From an uncultured Collinsella sp. (GTDB lineage Bacteria; Actinomycetota; Coriobacteriia; Coriobacteriales; Coriobacteriaceae), in NCBI GenBank assembly GCA_900549065.1, contig URNC01000108.1, positions 1 through 6,945 of the forward strand: DNA of 6,945 bases, read 5' to 3'. Below the pieces are notes generated by a model. It was not told the DNA's origin. It worked only from the letters and a program-made list of their open reading frames with translations, and searched no databases. Position numbers and translations under genes: made by a program. Positions 1 through 5,620 of this stretch are shown here, in pieces (positions within the stretch are counted from its first letter, which is position 1; each line of letters begins with the position of its first letter).

Positions 1-30
1 CGTGGGCTCGGAGATGTGTATAAGAGACAG
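1..30 (+). other. Nextera read-2 adapter remnant (sequencing artefact)
   Basis: The first 30 bases are the 3' part of the Nextera read-2 transposase adapter. Bases 1-11 are the i7-side tail (CGTGGGCTCGG) and bases 12-30 are the 19-base Tn5 mosaic end AGATGTGTATAAGAGACAG. This is untrimmed library adapter, not genome. Read as protein it gives the familiar false start MYKRQ. Genomic sequence begins at about base 31. Confidence 0.98.
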
Positions 31-32
31 GT

Positions 33-1148
33 TTTGAGCACCTGCCCAGAATCGTCGATTGTCGTCGTGTGGGCGACGAGCTCAACGTGGTTATGGAATA
101 CATCGAAGGGGAGACGCTCGGGGCGCTGGTGGACCGTCTGGGAGCCACCCCCGATTATGCGCGTGAATTGTATCCTGTCCTTTGCGATGCCGTGGACGAG
201 CTCCATGCCGGTTTTGCAATGGCGGGGGAGACGTCGGCGCCGGTGATCCATCGTGACCTCAAGCCGTCGAATATCATCGTGACGGGTGCCAACTATACGC
301 CTGATGACGGCCTGACGTTTTCATCGCTGGTGATTATCGACCTGGGGATCGCGCGCGTATGGCACGATGGCGCCGATGCCGACACCGTCAAGTTTGGCAC
401 GCGACCCTATGCGCCGCCCGAGCAGTATGGGTTTGGGCAGACGAGCGTGCGAAGCGACGTCTACGCACTTGGCGCCCTGTTGTTCTTCTGCTTGACGGGA
501 GTCGACCCTAAGCCAGGGCTCGACATGCGCGAGCAATGCGAGGCGCGCGGCATTCCCACTCCACTTGCCGATGCCGTCTGCATGTCGATGGCGCTCGACC
601 CGGCCAAGCGTTTTGCGAGTGCGGAAGCGTTGGGACGGGCGACGCGCGCGGCATACGATCTGAGTCGCCCCGTGCGGCCTCCTGCGCCGCCTGTCCGAAC
701 TCCGGCCTCGGAGACGGTGTTGACGCCCCAAGGGCTCCAGAACCCCGCAGGGCCTCCTGGCCCTGCCGCCTCCGCTGCATGCGGCCTGCTCTCTCGCGTT
801 TCGGAGTCTCTGGGCCGCATTTGGAATACGCTCGTCTGCTTCTCGCTGCTTGTGTTCTTTGCCGGAAGTCACTTTGCCGTCTTTCACCCCACCGGAGCAA
901 ACCAAAGCTACCCGACGTGGCTTCTCATAATCGAGTATTTTTTCTTTGTCGATGGCCTTATGGTGCTTATGCATTTCGCACTGCTCGATAAGCGCCGTCT
1001 TCGTCGGCGATTCGCACTGCTCGACAGCTATCGCGGCAAGAAACTCGCGAAACTCTGGCTCAAGGCATTGGGTGTGCTGCTCCTATGCATGATTGTCATA
1101 GTCGCGGTTGCCAATGCGACCGGCGTCGTCGATACCTCCGCTACCTAA
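33..1148 (+). CDS. Ser/Thr protein kinase, Hanks type, with C-terminal membrane segments (5' partial)
   Basis: C-terminal part of a eukaryotic-like (PknB-class) Ser/Thr kinase, which phosphorylates proteins on Ser/Thr using ATP. The frame is open to the adapter, and the residues before GTG 69 (HLPRIVDCRR) fit the kinase fold, so the true start, glycine loop and ATP-binding lysine lie off the contig. Counting from codon 69: hinge VMEYIEG 8-14; catalytic loop HRDLKPSN 61-68 (Asp63, Lys65, Asn68); metal-binding DLG 91-93 in place of DFG; activation segment FGTRPYAPPEQYG 109-121, with PPE in place of APE; SDVYALG 129-135. A Pro/Ala-rich linker (about 200-235) leads to three likely membrane segments (about 252-272, 283-305 and 329-350). 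No PASTA or other sensor repeat is present, so the tail probably anchors the kinase or senses something within the membrane. Substrate unknown. It converges on the downstream hydrolase gene. Confidence 0.9.
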   Translation, partial: FEHLPRIVDCRRVGDELNVVMEYIEGETLGALVDRLGATPDYARELYPVLCDAVDELHAGFAMAGETSAPVIHRDLKPSNIIVTGANYTPDDGLTFSSLVIIDLGIARVWHDGADADTVKFGTRPYAPPEQYGFGQTSVRSDVYALGALLFFCLTGVDPKPGLDMREQCEARGIPTPLADAVCMSMALDPAKRFASAEALGRATRAAYDLSRPVRPPAPPVRTPASETVLTPQGLQNPAGPPGPAASAACGLLSRVSESLGRIWNTLVCFSLLVFFAGSHFAVFHPTGANQSYPTWLLIIEYFFFVDGLMVLMHFALLDKRRLRRRFALLDSYRGKKLAKLWLKALGVLLLCMIVIVAVANATGVVDTSAT

Positions 1149-1152
1149 AAGA

Positions 1153-1175
1153 AAAGGACCCCATTGGGGCCCTTT
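1153..1175 (-). terminator. Intrinsic terminator between convergent genes, best on the minus strand
   Basis: Inverted repeat with 10-base arms (1153-1162 and 1166-1175) and a 3-base loop. Read on the minus strand the one irregular position is a G-U pair and the stem is followed by TTTTCTTTT, a good intrinsic terminator for the hydrolase gene. On the plus strand the same position is an A-C mismatch and only three T follow, so it should stop kinase transcripts less well. Confidence 0.75.
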
Positions 1176-1185
1176 GCAGTTGCAC

Positions 1186-2319
1186 TTAGATGCGGTTCAT
1201 CTGAGCGGCGACTTTGTTGTACCAGTCCTGCCACGTGGGCGGGCAGTACTTTTTGGCCGCTGCCGGGGTAAGGGTGGAGCCGTAGTTGGCGCCCAGATAG
1301 GCAACGTGGGCGGAGATGCCCTCGCTCCAGCTGCCAAAGCTGCGCCAACCGCCGCCACGGGCACTCCAGCCCCAGGCGTTGTAAGAATTGGCGCAATAAG
1401 CACCCTTGGTGCTCTCGATGCAGGCGATGGCGGGGGACCAACGGGGATCGACACCGGTATTCCAAGCGGCGACGGCAAAGTTATAGCCCTGGCCTGCCAT
1501 GGGGGAGCCGGCAAGGTAGTTGTCGATGCGACTCGTCCACTCATTAATGAACGAATCGTAATCGGAACTACCGGTATTGGCGTTGTTCACCGTGGTGTCG
1601 ATGGTGGTGTTGGTGTTGGTGGCCTGGCTGCTGGAATTGCTGCCGCTTACGCCCTCGCCCGAGAGCTTCTCGGCGGCAGCGGCCTTATCGGCCTCAAGCT
1701 TGGCAAGCTCGGCGGCATTTTCCTGCTCGGCTTTTGCCTGTGCCTCGCTGCGGAGCTGCTGGGCCTGCGCCAGCGCGTCCTCGGCGTTTTTCTGCTCTGT
1801 CTCAAGCTGTGACTTGGCCTGCTGGAGCTCGGCCTTGTTCTGCTCGAGTTCGGTTTGCATGTTATTGAGCTCTTCGATCTCGTCGACGCTCGAGCTCGTG
1901 ATCTGGTTGGTGTATTTGCAGGTCGTGATGAACTCACCCAGGCTCTGCGCATTGACCAGGAAGCTCACGATGGGATTGGTGCCCTTCTGATACTTGTACA
2001 GATCGCGCATGGCGGAGCTTGCCTTGGCCTGCTGCTCGGGAAGCTTGGCCTCGATTTCCTCGATGCTTGCCTCATTGGAGTCAATCTGCTTTTGCAGATC
2101 ATCGAGTTTGGTGCGGGCGTCGTTGTAGGCGCTCGTGGCGGCTTCGATCTTCTGCTGGGCTGCGGAAAGCTGGTCCTGCGTTGCCTGCGAGGCGGCATAC
2201 GCCGCAACGGGGGAGAGCATCGGCGTGGCCGTCAGCGCAACGGCGAGCGCGGCGCTCGTGATGATACGAGCCGGCTTCGACGCAATGAGCGCTGCGGTGC
2301 GATGATTCGAATGCTGCAT
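1186..2319 (-). CDS. Secreted coiled-coil peptidoglycan hydrolase, PcsB-like N-terminus with glucosaminidase/lysozyme-like domain
   Basis: Predicted exported cell-wall hydrolase of 377 residues. Residues 1-44 are a long Sec signal peptide: basic N-region, hydrophobic core about 19-38, Ala-rich cleavage site near AYAAS. Residues 46-220 are a helical coiled coil rich in Ala, Gln, Glu and Lys. Its MRDLYKYQKG...SFLVNAQSLGEF stretch (about 104-130) resembles the coiled-coil domain of PcsB/CwlO-type hydrolases, which is controlled by FtsEX in known cases. A Ser/Thr/Asn linker (221-252) leads to a C-terminal domain (253-377) with ACIESTKG (298-306), NAWGW (314-318) and SWSEGISAHVAYL (330-342). This pattern recalls GH73 glucosaminidase and lysozyme-like folds, with Glu302 as candidate catalytic acid. 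No anchor is visible. The ATG at 2319 is preferred over a TTG five codons earlier because AGAGGGA lies just before it. The exact bond cut is not determined. Confidence 0.8.
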   Translation of the reverse strand: MQHSNHRTAALIASKPARIITSAALAVALTATPMLSPVAAYAASQATQDQLSAAQQKIEAATSAYNDARTKLDDLQKQIDSNEASIEEIEAKLPEQQAKASSAMRDLYKYQKGTNPIVSFLVNAQSLGEFITTCKYTNQITSSSVDEIEELNNMQTELEQNKAELQQAKSQLETEQKNAEDALAQAQQLRSEAQAKAEQENAAELAKLEADKAAAAEKLSGEGVSGSNSSSQATNTNTTIDTTVNNANTGSSDYDSFINEWTSRIDNYLAGSPMAGQGYNFAVAAWNTGVDPRWSPAIACIESTKGAYCANSYNAWGWSARGGGWRSFGSWSEGISAHVAYLGANYGSTLTPAAAKKYCPPTWQDWYNKVAAQMNRI

Positions 2320-2323
2320 CCAG

Positions 2324-2330
2324 TCCCTCT
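2324..2330 (-). promoter_or_regulatory. Ribosome binding site deciding the hydrolase start
   Basis: AGAGGGA on the minus strand ends four bases before the ATG at 2319. This supports that ATG over the in-frame TTG at 2334, which would place the Shine-Dalgarno inside the coding region. Confidence 0.7.
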
Positions 2331-2361
2331 GCAATCAATCGTAGGTTATGGTTCGAACGGT

Positions 2362-2367
2362 ATTCTA
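2362..2367 (-). promoter_or_regulatory. Putative -10 box of the hydrolase promoter
   Basis: TAGAAT on the minus strand lies about 43 bases upstream of the hydrolase ATG. With a 17-base spacer the -35 hexamer would be CAAGTT (2385-2390), a poor match to TTGACA, and it falls inside the near arm of the dyad described next. A weak -35 overlapped by an operator-like dyad suggests regulated transcription. This is inferred from consensus only. Confidence 0.4.
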
Positions 2368-2382
2368 CTACTGCTTTCGACC

Positions 2383-2420
2383 TCAACTTGAACCTTAAAG
2401 GTCCCAAAGGGTCAAGTTGA
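2383..2420. promoter_or_regulatory. Large dyad, possible operator of the hydrolase gene
   Basis: An inverted repeat with perfect 9-base outer arms (TCAACTTGA at 2383-2391 and its reverse complement at 2412-2420). It extends inward to 14-base arms (2383-2396 and 2407-2420) with one mismatch. Related copies follow: TGAACTTGA at 2418-2426 and TCAACTTTA at 2478-2486. The near arm covers the expected -35 position of the hydrolase promoter. It could bind a dimeric or multimeric regulator, or form a long-stem RNA if transcribed. The binding protein is unknown. Confidence 0.45.
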
Positions 2421-2553
2421 ACTTGAGGCTTTGGCTTTGACCTGCAGTTATGATGAATTGTTGAGAAACCATAGAGTTCAACTTTAACGTTACAGAGCCC
2501 TGTTTGAGAGGGGTTTTGGGCTGTAAAAGCCATCTCAACGTGGGGTTTTATAA

Positions 2554-3186
2554 CTACAGCGTGCCCTTCTGGCGAGCCTGCTCAATCTCTTCGAGGGCCT
2601 CGGCGGGGGTGAACGAACAGGTGCCGTCGCCGAGTTTGATTACCTGGATATCGTCGCCGGCGTAGACCTCTCCGCCCTTTAGTGCCACGCCAAAAACGCC
2701 CTCGTGGGGAAAGATGCAGTCGCCGGCGAGATAGTAGATGGCACAGCGTGTGTGGCAGACCTTGCCGATTTGGCTGATTTCGACAAGCACCTCGCTGCCA
2801 AGCTTGAGCTGTGTGCCCAAGGGGAGCGAGAGCAGGTTGATGCCCCGGGTTGTGAAGTTCTCGCCAAAGTCGCCCTTGCGCACATCGAGTCCGCGGGCCT
2901 GCGCCGTCTGGATGGACTCTGCGGCCAAAAAGGAAACCTGACGGTGCCAATGCCCGGCGTGTGCGTCGGAGGCGAGGCCAAATTGCTCTATAACGGTGTC
3001 GTGCCCGTCGGCGACGGGTGACTTACGCGTGCCTTTGTGCTTCGACGTGTTGATTGAGACGATGCGGGCGGGCCCGTTGTAAGCATCGTTTGCGGTGCGT
3101 AGGGGAGCTGCCGTTTTTGCGCGTTCCGCCAGCTCGCGCCTCGCGGCATTGAGGATGGGATTATCGGTCGGATGGTCTTGGGGCAC
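2554..3186 (-). CDS. MOSC domain-containing protein
   Basis: Soluble 210-residue protein with a MOSC core (about 38-185), the beta-rich domain also found at the C-terminus of Moco sulfurases and in YiiM/mARC-type proteins. These bind molybdenum cofactor or transfer sulfur through a conserved Cys. Visible landmarks: SDAHAGHWHRQVSFL (73-87), GDFGENFTTRGINL (105-118), GKVCHTRC (141-148) with Cys144 and Cys148, Cys157, and VALKGGEVYAGDDIQV (167-182). The likely role is molybdenum or sulfur handling, but no molybdoenzyme or moa/mob gene is in view, so the substrate is open. It has an N-terminal extension of about 37 residues and a short charged helical tail (192-210). The start is GTG at 3186 with GAAAGG (3194-3199) seven bases upstream; no internal Met offers an alternative. 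No clear intrinsic terminator follows it, so read-through towards the hydrolase gene is possible. Confidence 0.88.
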   Translation of the reverse strand: MPQDHPTDNPILNAARRELAERAKTAAPLRTANDAYNGPARIVSINTSKHKGTRKSPVADGHDTVIEQFGLASDAHAGHWHRQVSFLAAESIQTAQARGLDVRKGDFGENFTTRGINLLSLPLGTQLKLGSEVLVEISQIGKVCHTRCAIYYLAGDCIFPHEGVFGVALKGGEVYAGDDIQVIKLGDGTCSFTPAEALEEIEQARQKGTL

Positions 3187-3408
3187 GTGTGCGCCTTTCG
3201 CTCGAGGATGTCAATACGCTGAATCCTACAACAACGGTAGGTTCATTGCCCATTGTCATACAACGGTGGGCGCCGTCTTCGTGCTGGACGATTACGTCGA
3301 TTGCCATAGATACGGTGGAGCTTTGGGCGCCGGCGGCTTGGCACGCTAGAATGAATCAGTTGCGCAAAGACCGCCCGTTGTGTGGGCAGTTCATGATAGG
3401 AAGTTTCC
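3187..3408. promoter_or_regulatory. Divergent promoter region with repeated ACGGTRG motifs
   Basis: This gap separates the divergent MOSC and ligase genes. ACGGTRG occurs three times on the plus strand (3234-3240, 3263-3269, 3312-3318). The last two copies are each preceded by TTGYCATA (3253-3260 and 3301-3308). An 11-base direct repeat, ACAACGGTRGG, lies at 3231-3241 and 3260-3270. The repeats sit upstream of the likely ligase promoter and could bind a shared regulator. No convincing promoter was found for the MOSC gene, only a weak TAGGAT on the minus strand near 3224-3229. Confidence 0.4.
3323..3352 (+). promoter_or_regulatory. Putative promoter of the ligase gene
   Basis: TAGAAT (3347-3352) matches the -10 consensus well. 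TTGGGC (3323-3328) is a weak -35 at an 18-base spacing. Transcription would begin near 3359 and give a leader of about 50 bases, which contains a short GCCC/GGGC hairpin and ends with the Shine-Dalgarno AGGAAG (3398-3403), five bases before the ATG. Confidence 0.45.
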
Positions 3409-4665
3409 ATGGCATTGCAGTTTACAGAGCGCGAGTTCATTCCCGTGCTGCTCGGTGGCGACATCAACGCCTATTCGGTGGCGCGCGCCTTCTACGAGGA
3501 GTACCAGGTCAAGAGTCTGGTTTTTGGCAAGTATCAGACGGGTCCCGCGTACCGCAGCCAGATTATCGACTACACGCCCAACGTGGATATCGACACCATG
3601 CCCGTGATGCTCAAAACCGTCAACGGCATTGCCCAAGCGCATGCCGATAAGACGATTGTCCTTGTGGGCTGTGGCGATAACTATGTTGCCCTCGTGGCTC
3701 AGGCCAAGGATGCCCATGAGCTGGCGGATAACATCGTCGCTCCCTACGCGCCCTACAGCATGCTCGAGCAGTGCCAGAAGAAGGAGATCTTCTACGAGCT
3801 GTGCGAGAAGCATGGCGTGCCCTATCCGCACACGTTTACCTTTACCAAGGCGATGCTCAATGCCCAGGGTGAGGCGCCTGCCGAAGTGCTCGACCAGATC
3901 GATTTTCCCTACCCGATGATTCTGAAGCCTTCTGATGGCATCATGTGGTGGCAGCATGAGTTCGAGGGCCAGAAGAAGGCCTATGAGATTGCCGACCGCG
4001 CCGAGCTGGAACAGGTCATTCGCGATTCGTATGCCAGCGGCTACACCGACGACCTGATCTTGCAGGATCGCGTGCCCGGCAACGACGAGTACATGCGCGT
4101 GCTCACCAGCTATTCCGACCGCAACGGTAAGGTCCGCATGATGTGCCTGGGCCATGTGCTGCTCGAGGAGCATCAGCCCCACGGTGTCGGCAACCATGCC
4201 TGTATCATTACCGAGCCCAACGACGAGCTCATGGGCGGCGTGCGCAAGTTGCTCGAGGACCTTCACTTTGTGGGCTATTCCAACTTTGACGTAAAGTACG
4301 ACGAGCGCGACGGCTCGTTTAAGTTCTTCGATTTCAACACGCGCCAGGGCCGCAGCAACTACTACGTTACCAACAGCGGCTTTAACGTTGCCAAGTATGT
4401 GGTGGACGAGTATGTGTTCAACCGTCCGTTTGAGCCGGAGTTTGTGACGGCTCAGGACGAGGCCCTGTGGATGGTCGTCCCCATGGGCGTCGTCGACAAG
4501 TACGTCAAGGATCCCGAGCTGCGCGCTAAGGTGCATCGCCTGGACAAGGAAGGCAAGGGCGCCGACCCTTCGTTTATGAAGGGCGACTTTGTCTTTAACC
4601 GCTGGCTGCGCATGTGGCACACCAAGCTGCGCCACTTTAAGCTGTTCAAGACGTATTACAAGTAG
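3409..4665 (+). CDS. ATP-grasp carboxylate-amine ligase, candidate D-aspartate ligase
   Basis: Cytoplasmic ATP-grasp enzyme of 418 residues, which joins a carboxylate to an amine through an acyl-phosphate and releases ADP. Domains in order: N-terminal pre-ATP-grasp fold (about 1-120) with PVLLGGDINAYSVARAF (12-28) and VLVGCGDNY (84-92); ATP-grasp core (about 121-330) with YPMILKPSDG (168-177, Lys173 the likely ATP-contacting lysine), LQDRVPGNDEYMR (218-230), and FVGYSNFDVKYD (287-298), then FFDFNTRQGRSNYY (306-319), which carries the metal-binding Asp308/Asn310 and Arg312. A basic tail follows (about 395-418). Neighbour evidence is strong: an aspartate racemase family gene lies 84 bases downstream on the same strand, as in the enterococcal Asl/RacD pair that adds D-Asp to the peptidoglycan stem. 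D-Asp as substrate is therefore inference. Other amino-acid or peptide ligase roles remain possible. Start ATG has AGGAAG at good spacing. Confidence 0.88.
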   Translation: MALQFTEREFIPVLLGGDINAYSVARAFYEEYQVKSLVFGKYQTGPAYRSQIIDYTPNVDIDTMPVMLKTVNGIAQAHADKTIVLVGCGDNYVALVAQAKDAHELADNIVAPYAPYSMLEQCQKKEIFYELCEKHGVPYPHTFTFTKAMLNAQGEAPAEVLDQIDFPYPMILKPSDGIMWWQHEFEGQKKAYEIADRAELEQVIRDSYASGYTDDLILQDRVPGNDEYMRVLTSYSDRNGKVRMMCLGHVLLEEHQPHGVGNHACIITEPNDELMGGVRKLLEDLHFVGYSNFDVKYDERDGSFKFFDFNTRQGRSNYYVTNSGFNVAKYVVDEYVFNRPFEPEFVTAQDEALWMVVPMGVVDKYVKDPELRAKVHRLDKEGKGADPSFMKGDFVFNRWLRMWHTKLRHFKLFKTYYK

Positions 4666-4674
4666 ATGAGCGCG

Positions 4675-4704
4675 GCGCCCGTCCGGTTTGCATCGGGCGG
4701 GCGC
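4675..4704 (+). promoter_or_regulatory. GC-rich hairpin between ligase and racemase
   Basis: Eleven-base arms (4675-4685 and 4694-4704) pair with one G-U and an 8-base loop, starting nine bases after the ligase stop. No T-run follows, so it is not a standard intrinsic terminator. It could stabilise the 3' end of ligase mRNA, pause RNA polymerase, or help set unequal expression of the two genes. Confidence 0.55.
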
Positions 4705-4707
4705 GGG

Positions 4708-4727
4708 TATGATACGCGCAATTGCGC
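4708..4727 (+). promoter_or_regulatory. Possible internal promoter with adjoining 12-base palindrome
   Basis: TATGAT (4708-4713) is a good -10 box. A weak -35-like TTTGCA (4687-4692) lies at a short 15-base spacing. GCGCAATTGCGC (4716-4727) is a perfect palindrome placed where transcription would start, a usual operator position. Together they suggest the racemase may have its own regulated promoter besides read-through from the ligase. Confidence 0.4.
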
Positions 4728-4737
4728 AAGCGTCACC

Positions 4738-4744
4738 AAGGAGG
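4738..4744 (+). promoter_or_regulatory. Ribosome binding site deciding the racemase start
   Basis: AAGGAGG, a full-consensus Shine-Dalgarno, ends five bases before the ATG at 4750. It rules in that ATG over the in-frame ATG at 4666, which directly follows the ligase stop. Confidence 0.85.
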
Positions 4745-4749
4745 CGGCG

Positions 4750-5496
4750 ATGGAAAAGCTGGGAGTTATCGGCGGCATGGGCGCCGAGGCCACGTCGTAT
4801 TACTACGACCAAGTGGTGCGTCATACGGCTGCTGCCTGCGATCAGGAACATATCGACATGGTGGTGCTCTCCAAGTCGACCATGCCCGACCGCACGTTGG
4901 CCATTAAGACCGGCGAGCATGCCAAGCTGCTGGCGACCATGAAAGAGTGTGCCCAGGCACTCGAGTCGCTGGGCTGTGCGCACATTGCCATTCCCTGCAA
5001 CACGTCGCACTACTTCTACGACCAGATCCAGTCGTTTACGAAGGTGCCGATTATCCACATGCCGCGTGAGTCGGTGCGCTATGCTCTGGCCGGTGCGGTG
5101 ATGGGGGAGTGCGAGTTCGACCCCAACCTGAGTATGCCGGCCGAGCCGGTGCACAAGATTGGCATCATGGGCACCGACGGAACCGTGGGCGCGGGTGTCT
5201 ACGGTCGCGAATGTAAGGCTGCGGGTGTTGAGGTTGTCTATCCCAGCGAGAAACGTCAGAACGATGTGATGTCGCTTATCTACGATGATGTGAAGGCCGG
5301 ACGTGAGCCCGATATGGATAAGTTCGACCGCGTGATGTGGGAGTTCGCCCGTAGCGGCTGCGACCGCGTCATTCTGGCCTGCACCGAGCTCTCGGTGTTG
5401 CAAAAGTACCGAGAGATGCCCGAGATCACCCTCGACGCCATGGATGTCCTGGTGCGCGAATCCATCATCCGTAGCGGCGCTCCCTACCGCCTCTAG
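4750..5496 (+). CDS. Aspartate/glutamate racemase family protein, candidate aspartate racemase
   Basis: Cytoplasmic PLP-independent racemase of 248 residues, interconverting L- and D-aspartate by a two-cysteine acid/base mechanism. The N-terminus has KLGVIGGMGAEAT (3-15) and STMPDRT (43-49), typical of the aspartate racemase branch. The two catalytic cysteines are in AIPCNTSH (Cys83) and ILACTELS (Cys211). GIMGTDGTVGAGVY (138-151) marks the start of the second half of the pseudo-symmetric fold. Length is near the family norm, with a modest insertion around 118-135. The best reading is D-Asp supply for the upstream ATP-grasp ligase. Racemisation of glutamate or another acidic amino acid cannot be excluded by sequence reading. 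The gene is in the same reading frame as the ligase, separated by one stop codon and an open 84-base gap. Start chosen from the consensus Shine-Dalgarno and the family N-terminus. Confidence 0.9.
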   Translation: MEKLGVIGGMGAEATSYYYDQVVRHTAAACDQEHIDMVVLSKSTMPDRTLAIKTGEHAKLLATMKECAQALESLGCAHIAIPCNTSHYFYDQIQSFTKVPIIHMPRESVRYALAGAVMGECEFDPNLSMPAEPVHKIGIMGTDGTVGAGVYGRECKAAGVEVVYPSEKRQNDVMSLIYDDVKAGREPDMDKFDRVMWEFARSGCDRVILACTELSVLQKYREMPEITLDAMDVLVRESIIRSGAPYRL

Positions 5497-5502
5497 CTTC
5501 CG

Positions 5503-5530
5503 ACCTGTCAAAAAGGGACAGGTTAATTTT
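5503..5530 (+). repeat. Small hairpin after the racemase, REP-like element or terminator
   Basis: ACCTGTC (5503-5509) pairs with GACAGGT (5517-5523) across an AAAAAGG loop and is followed by TAATTTT. Six bases after the racemase stop, it could work as a weak intrinsic terminator. The words AAAAAGGGACAGGTTA resemble dispersed palindromic elements linked to REP-associated Y1 transposases in many bacteria; this resemblance is from memory, and copy number cannot be judged here. Confidence 0.4.
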
Positions 5531-5555
5531 GGTAGGTTTTATCTGGTGAAACAGT

Positions 5556-5592
5556 AAGGCCTCGGCTCGTTTGGTGCGAGCCGAGGCCTTTT
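5556..5592. terminator. Strong intrinsic terminator between convergent units
   Basis: Perfect 14-base arms (5556-5569 and 5577-5590) enclose a 7-base loop, and the plus strand continues into TTTT. It should end the ligase-racemase transcript. Because the stem is symmetrical and the EcfT gene ends 31 bases away on the other strand, it probably also stops that transcript, though the minus strand has only a short T run. Confidence 0.88.
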
Positions 5593-5620
5593 GCGTTGGG
5601 CGGTTGCTGTCAGTGGTGAA

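Noticed and set aside
12..30. Tn5 end as a genuine mobile element
   Set aside because: The mosaic end is joined to Illumina adapter tails at both contig ends, so it is a library reagent and not a transposon in the genome.
69..71. GTG as the kinase start
   Set aside because: The frame is open upstream with kinase-like residues, and the glycine loop and lysine are missing, so the start is off the contig.
16..246. Open frame starting MYKRQ at the left end
   Set aside because: The start is translated Nextera adapter, and the rest is out of frame with the kinase.
1108..1812. Plus-strand open frame of 234 codons
   Set aside because: It is antisense to the hydrolase; its Gly/Val/Leu-rich low-complexity product is a shadow of the real gene.
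2332..2334. TTG as the hydrolase start
   Set aside because: An ATG five codons downstream has a well-placed Shine-Dalgarno, which would otherwise sit inside the coding region.
2412..2428. SoxR/MerR-type operator
   Set aside because: The sequence resembles the SoxR dyad but has an extra central base, and no promoter with the 19-base spacing of MerR-family targets surrounds it. No regulator of that type is in view.
2519..2531. Hairpin after the MOSC gene as its terminator
   Set aside because: The stem is only four base pairs and no T-run follows on the minus strand.
4666..4668. ATG directly after the ligase stop as the racemase start
   Set aside because: It has no ribosome binding site, would add 28 unrelated residues, and would put the hairpin and consensus Shine-Dalgarno inside the gene.
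3391..5511. A 706-codon open frame on the minus strand across both ligase and racemase
   Set aside because: It lies antisense to two well-recognised enzymes that share one frame, so their codon bias leaves the antisense frame open. Its translation is His/Leu/Val-rich with no recognisable domain.
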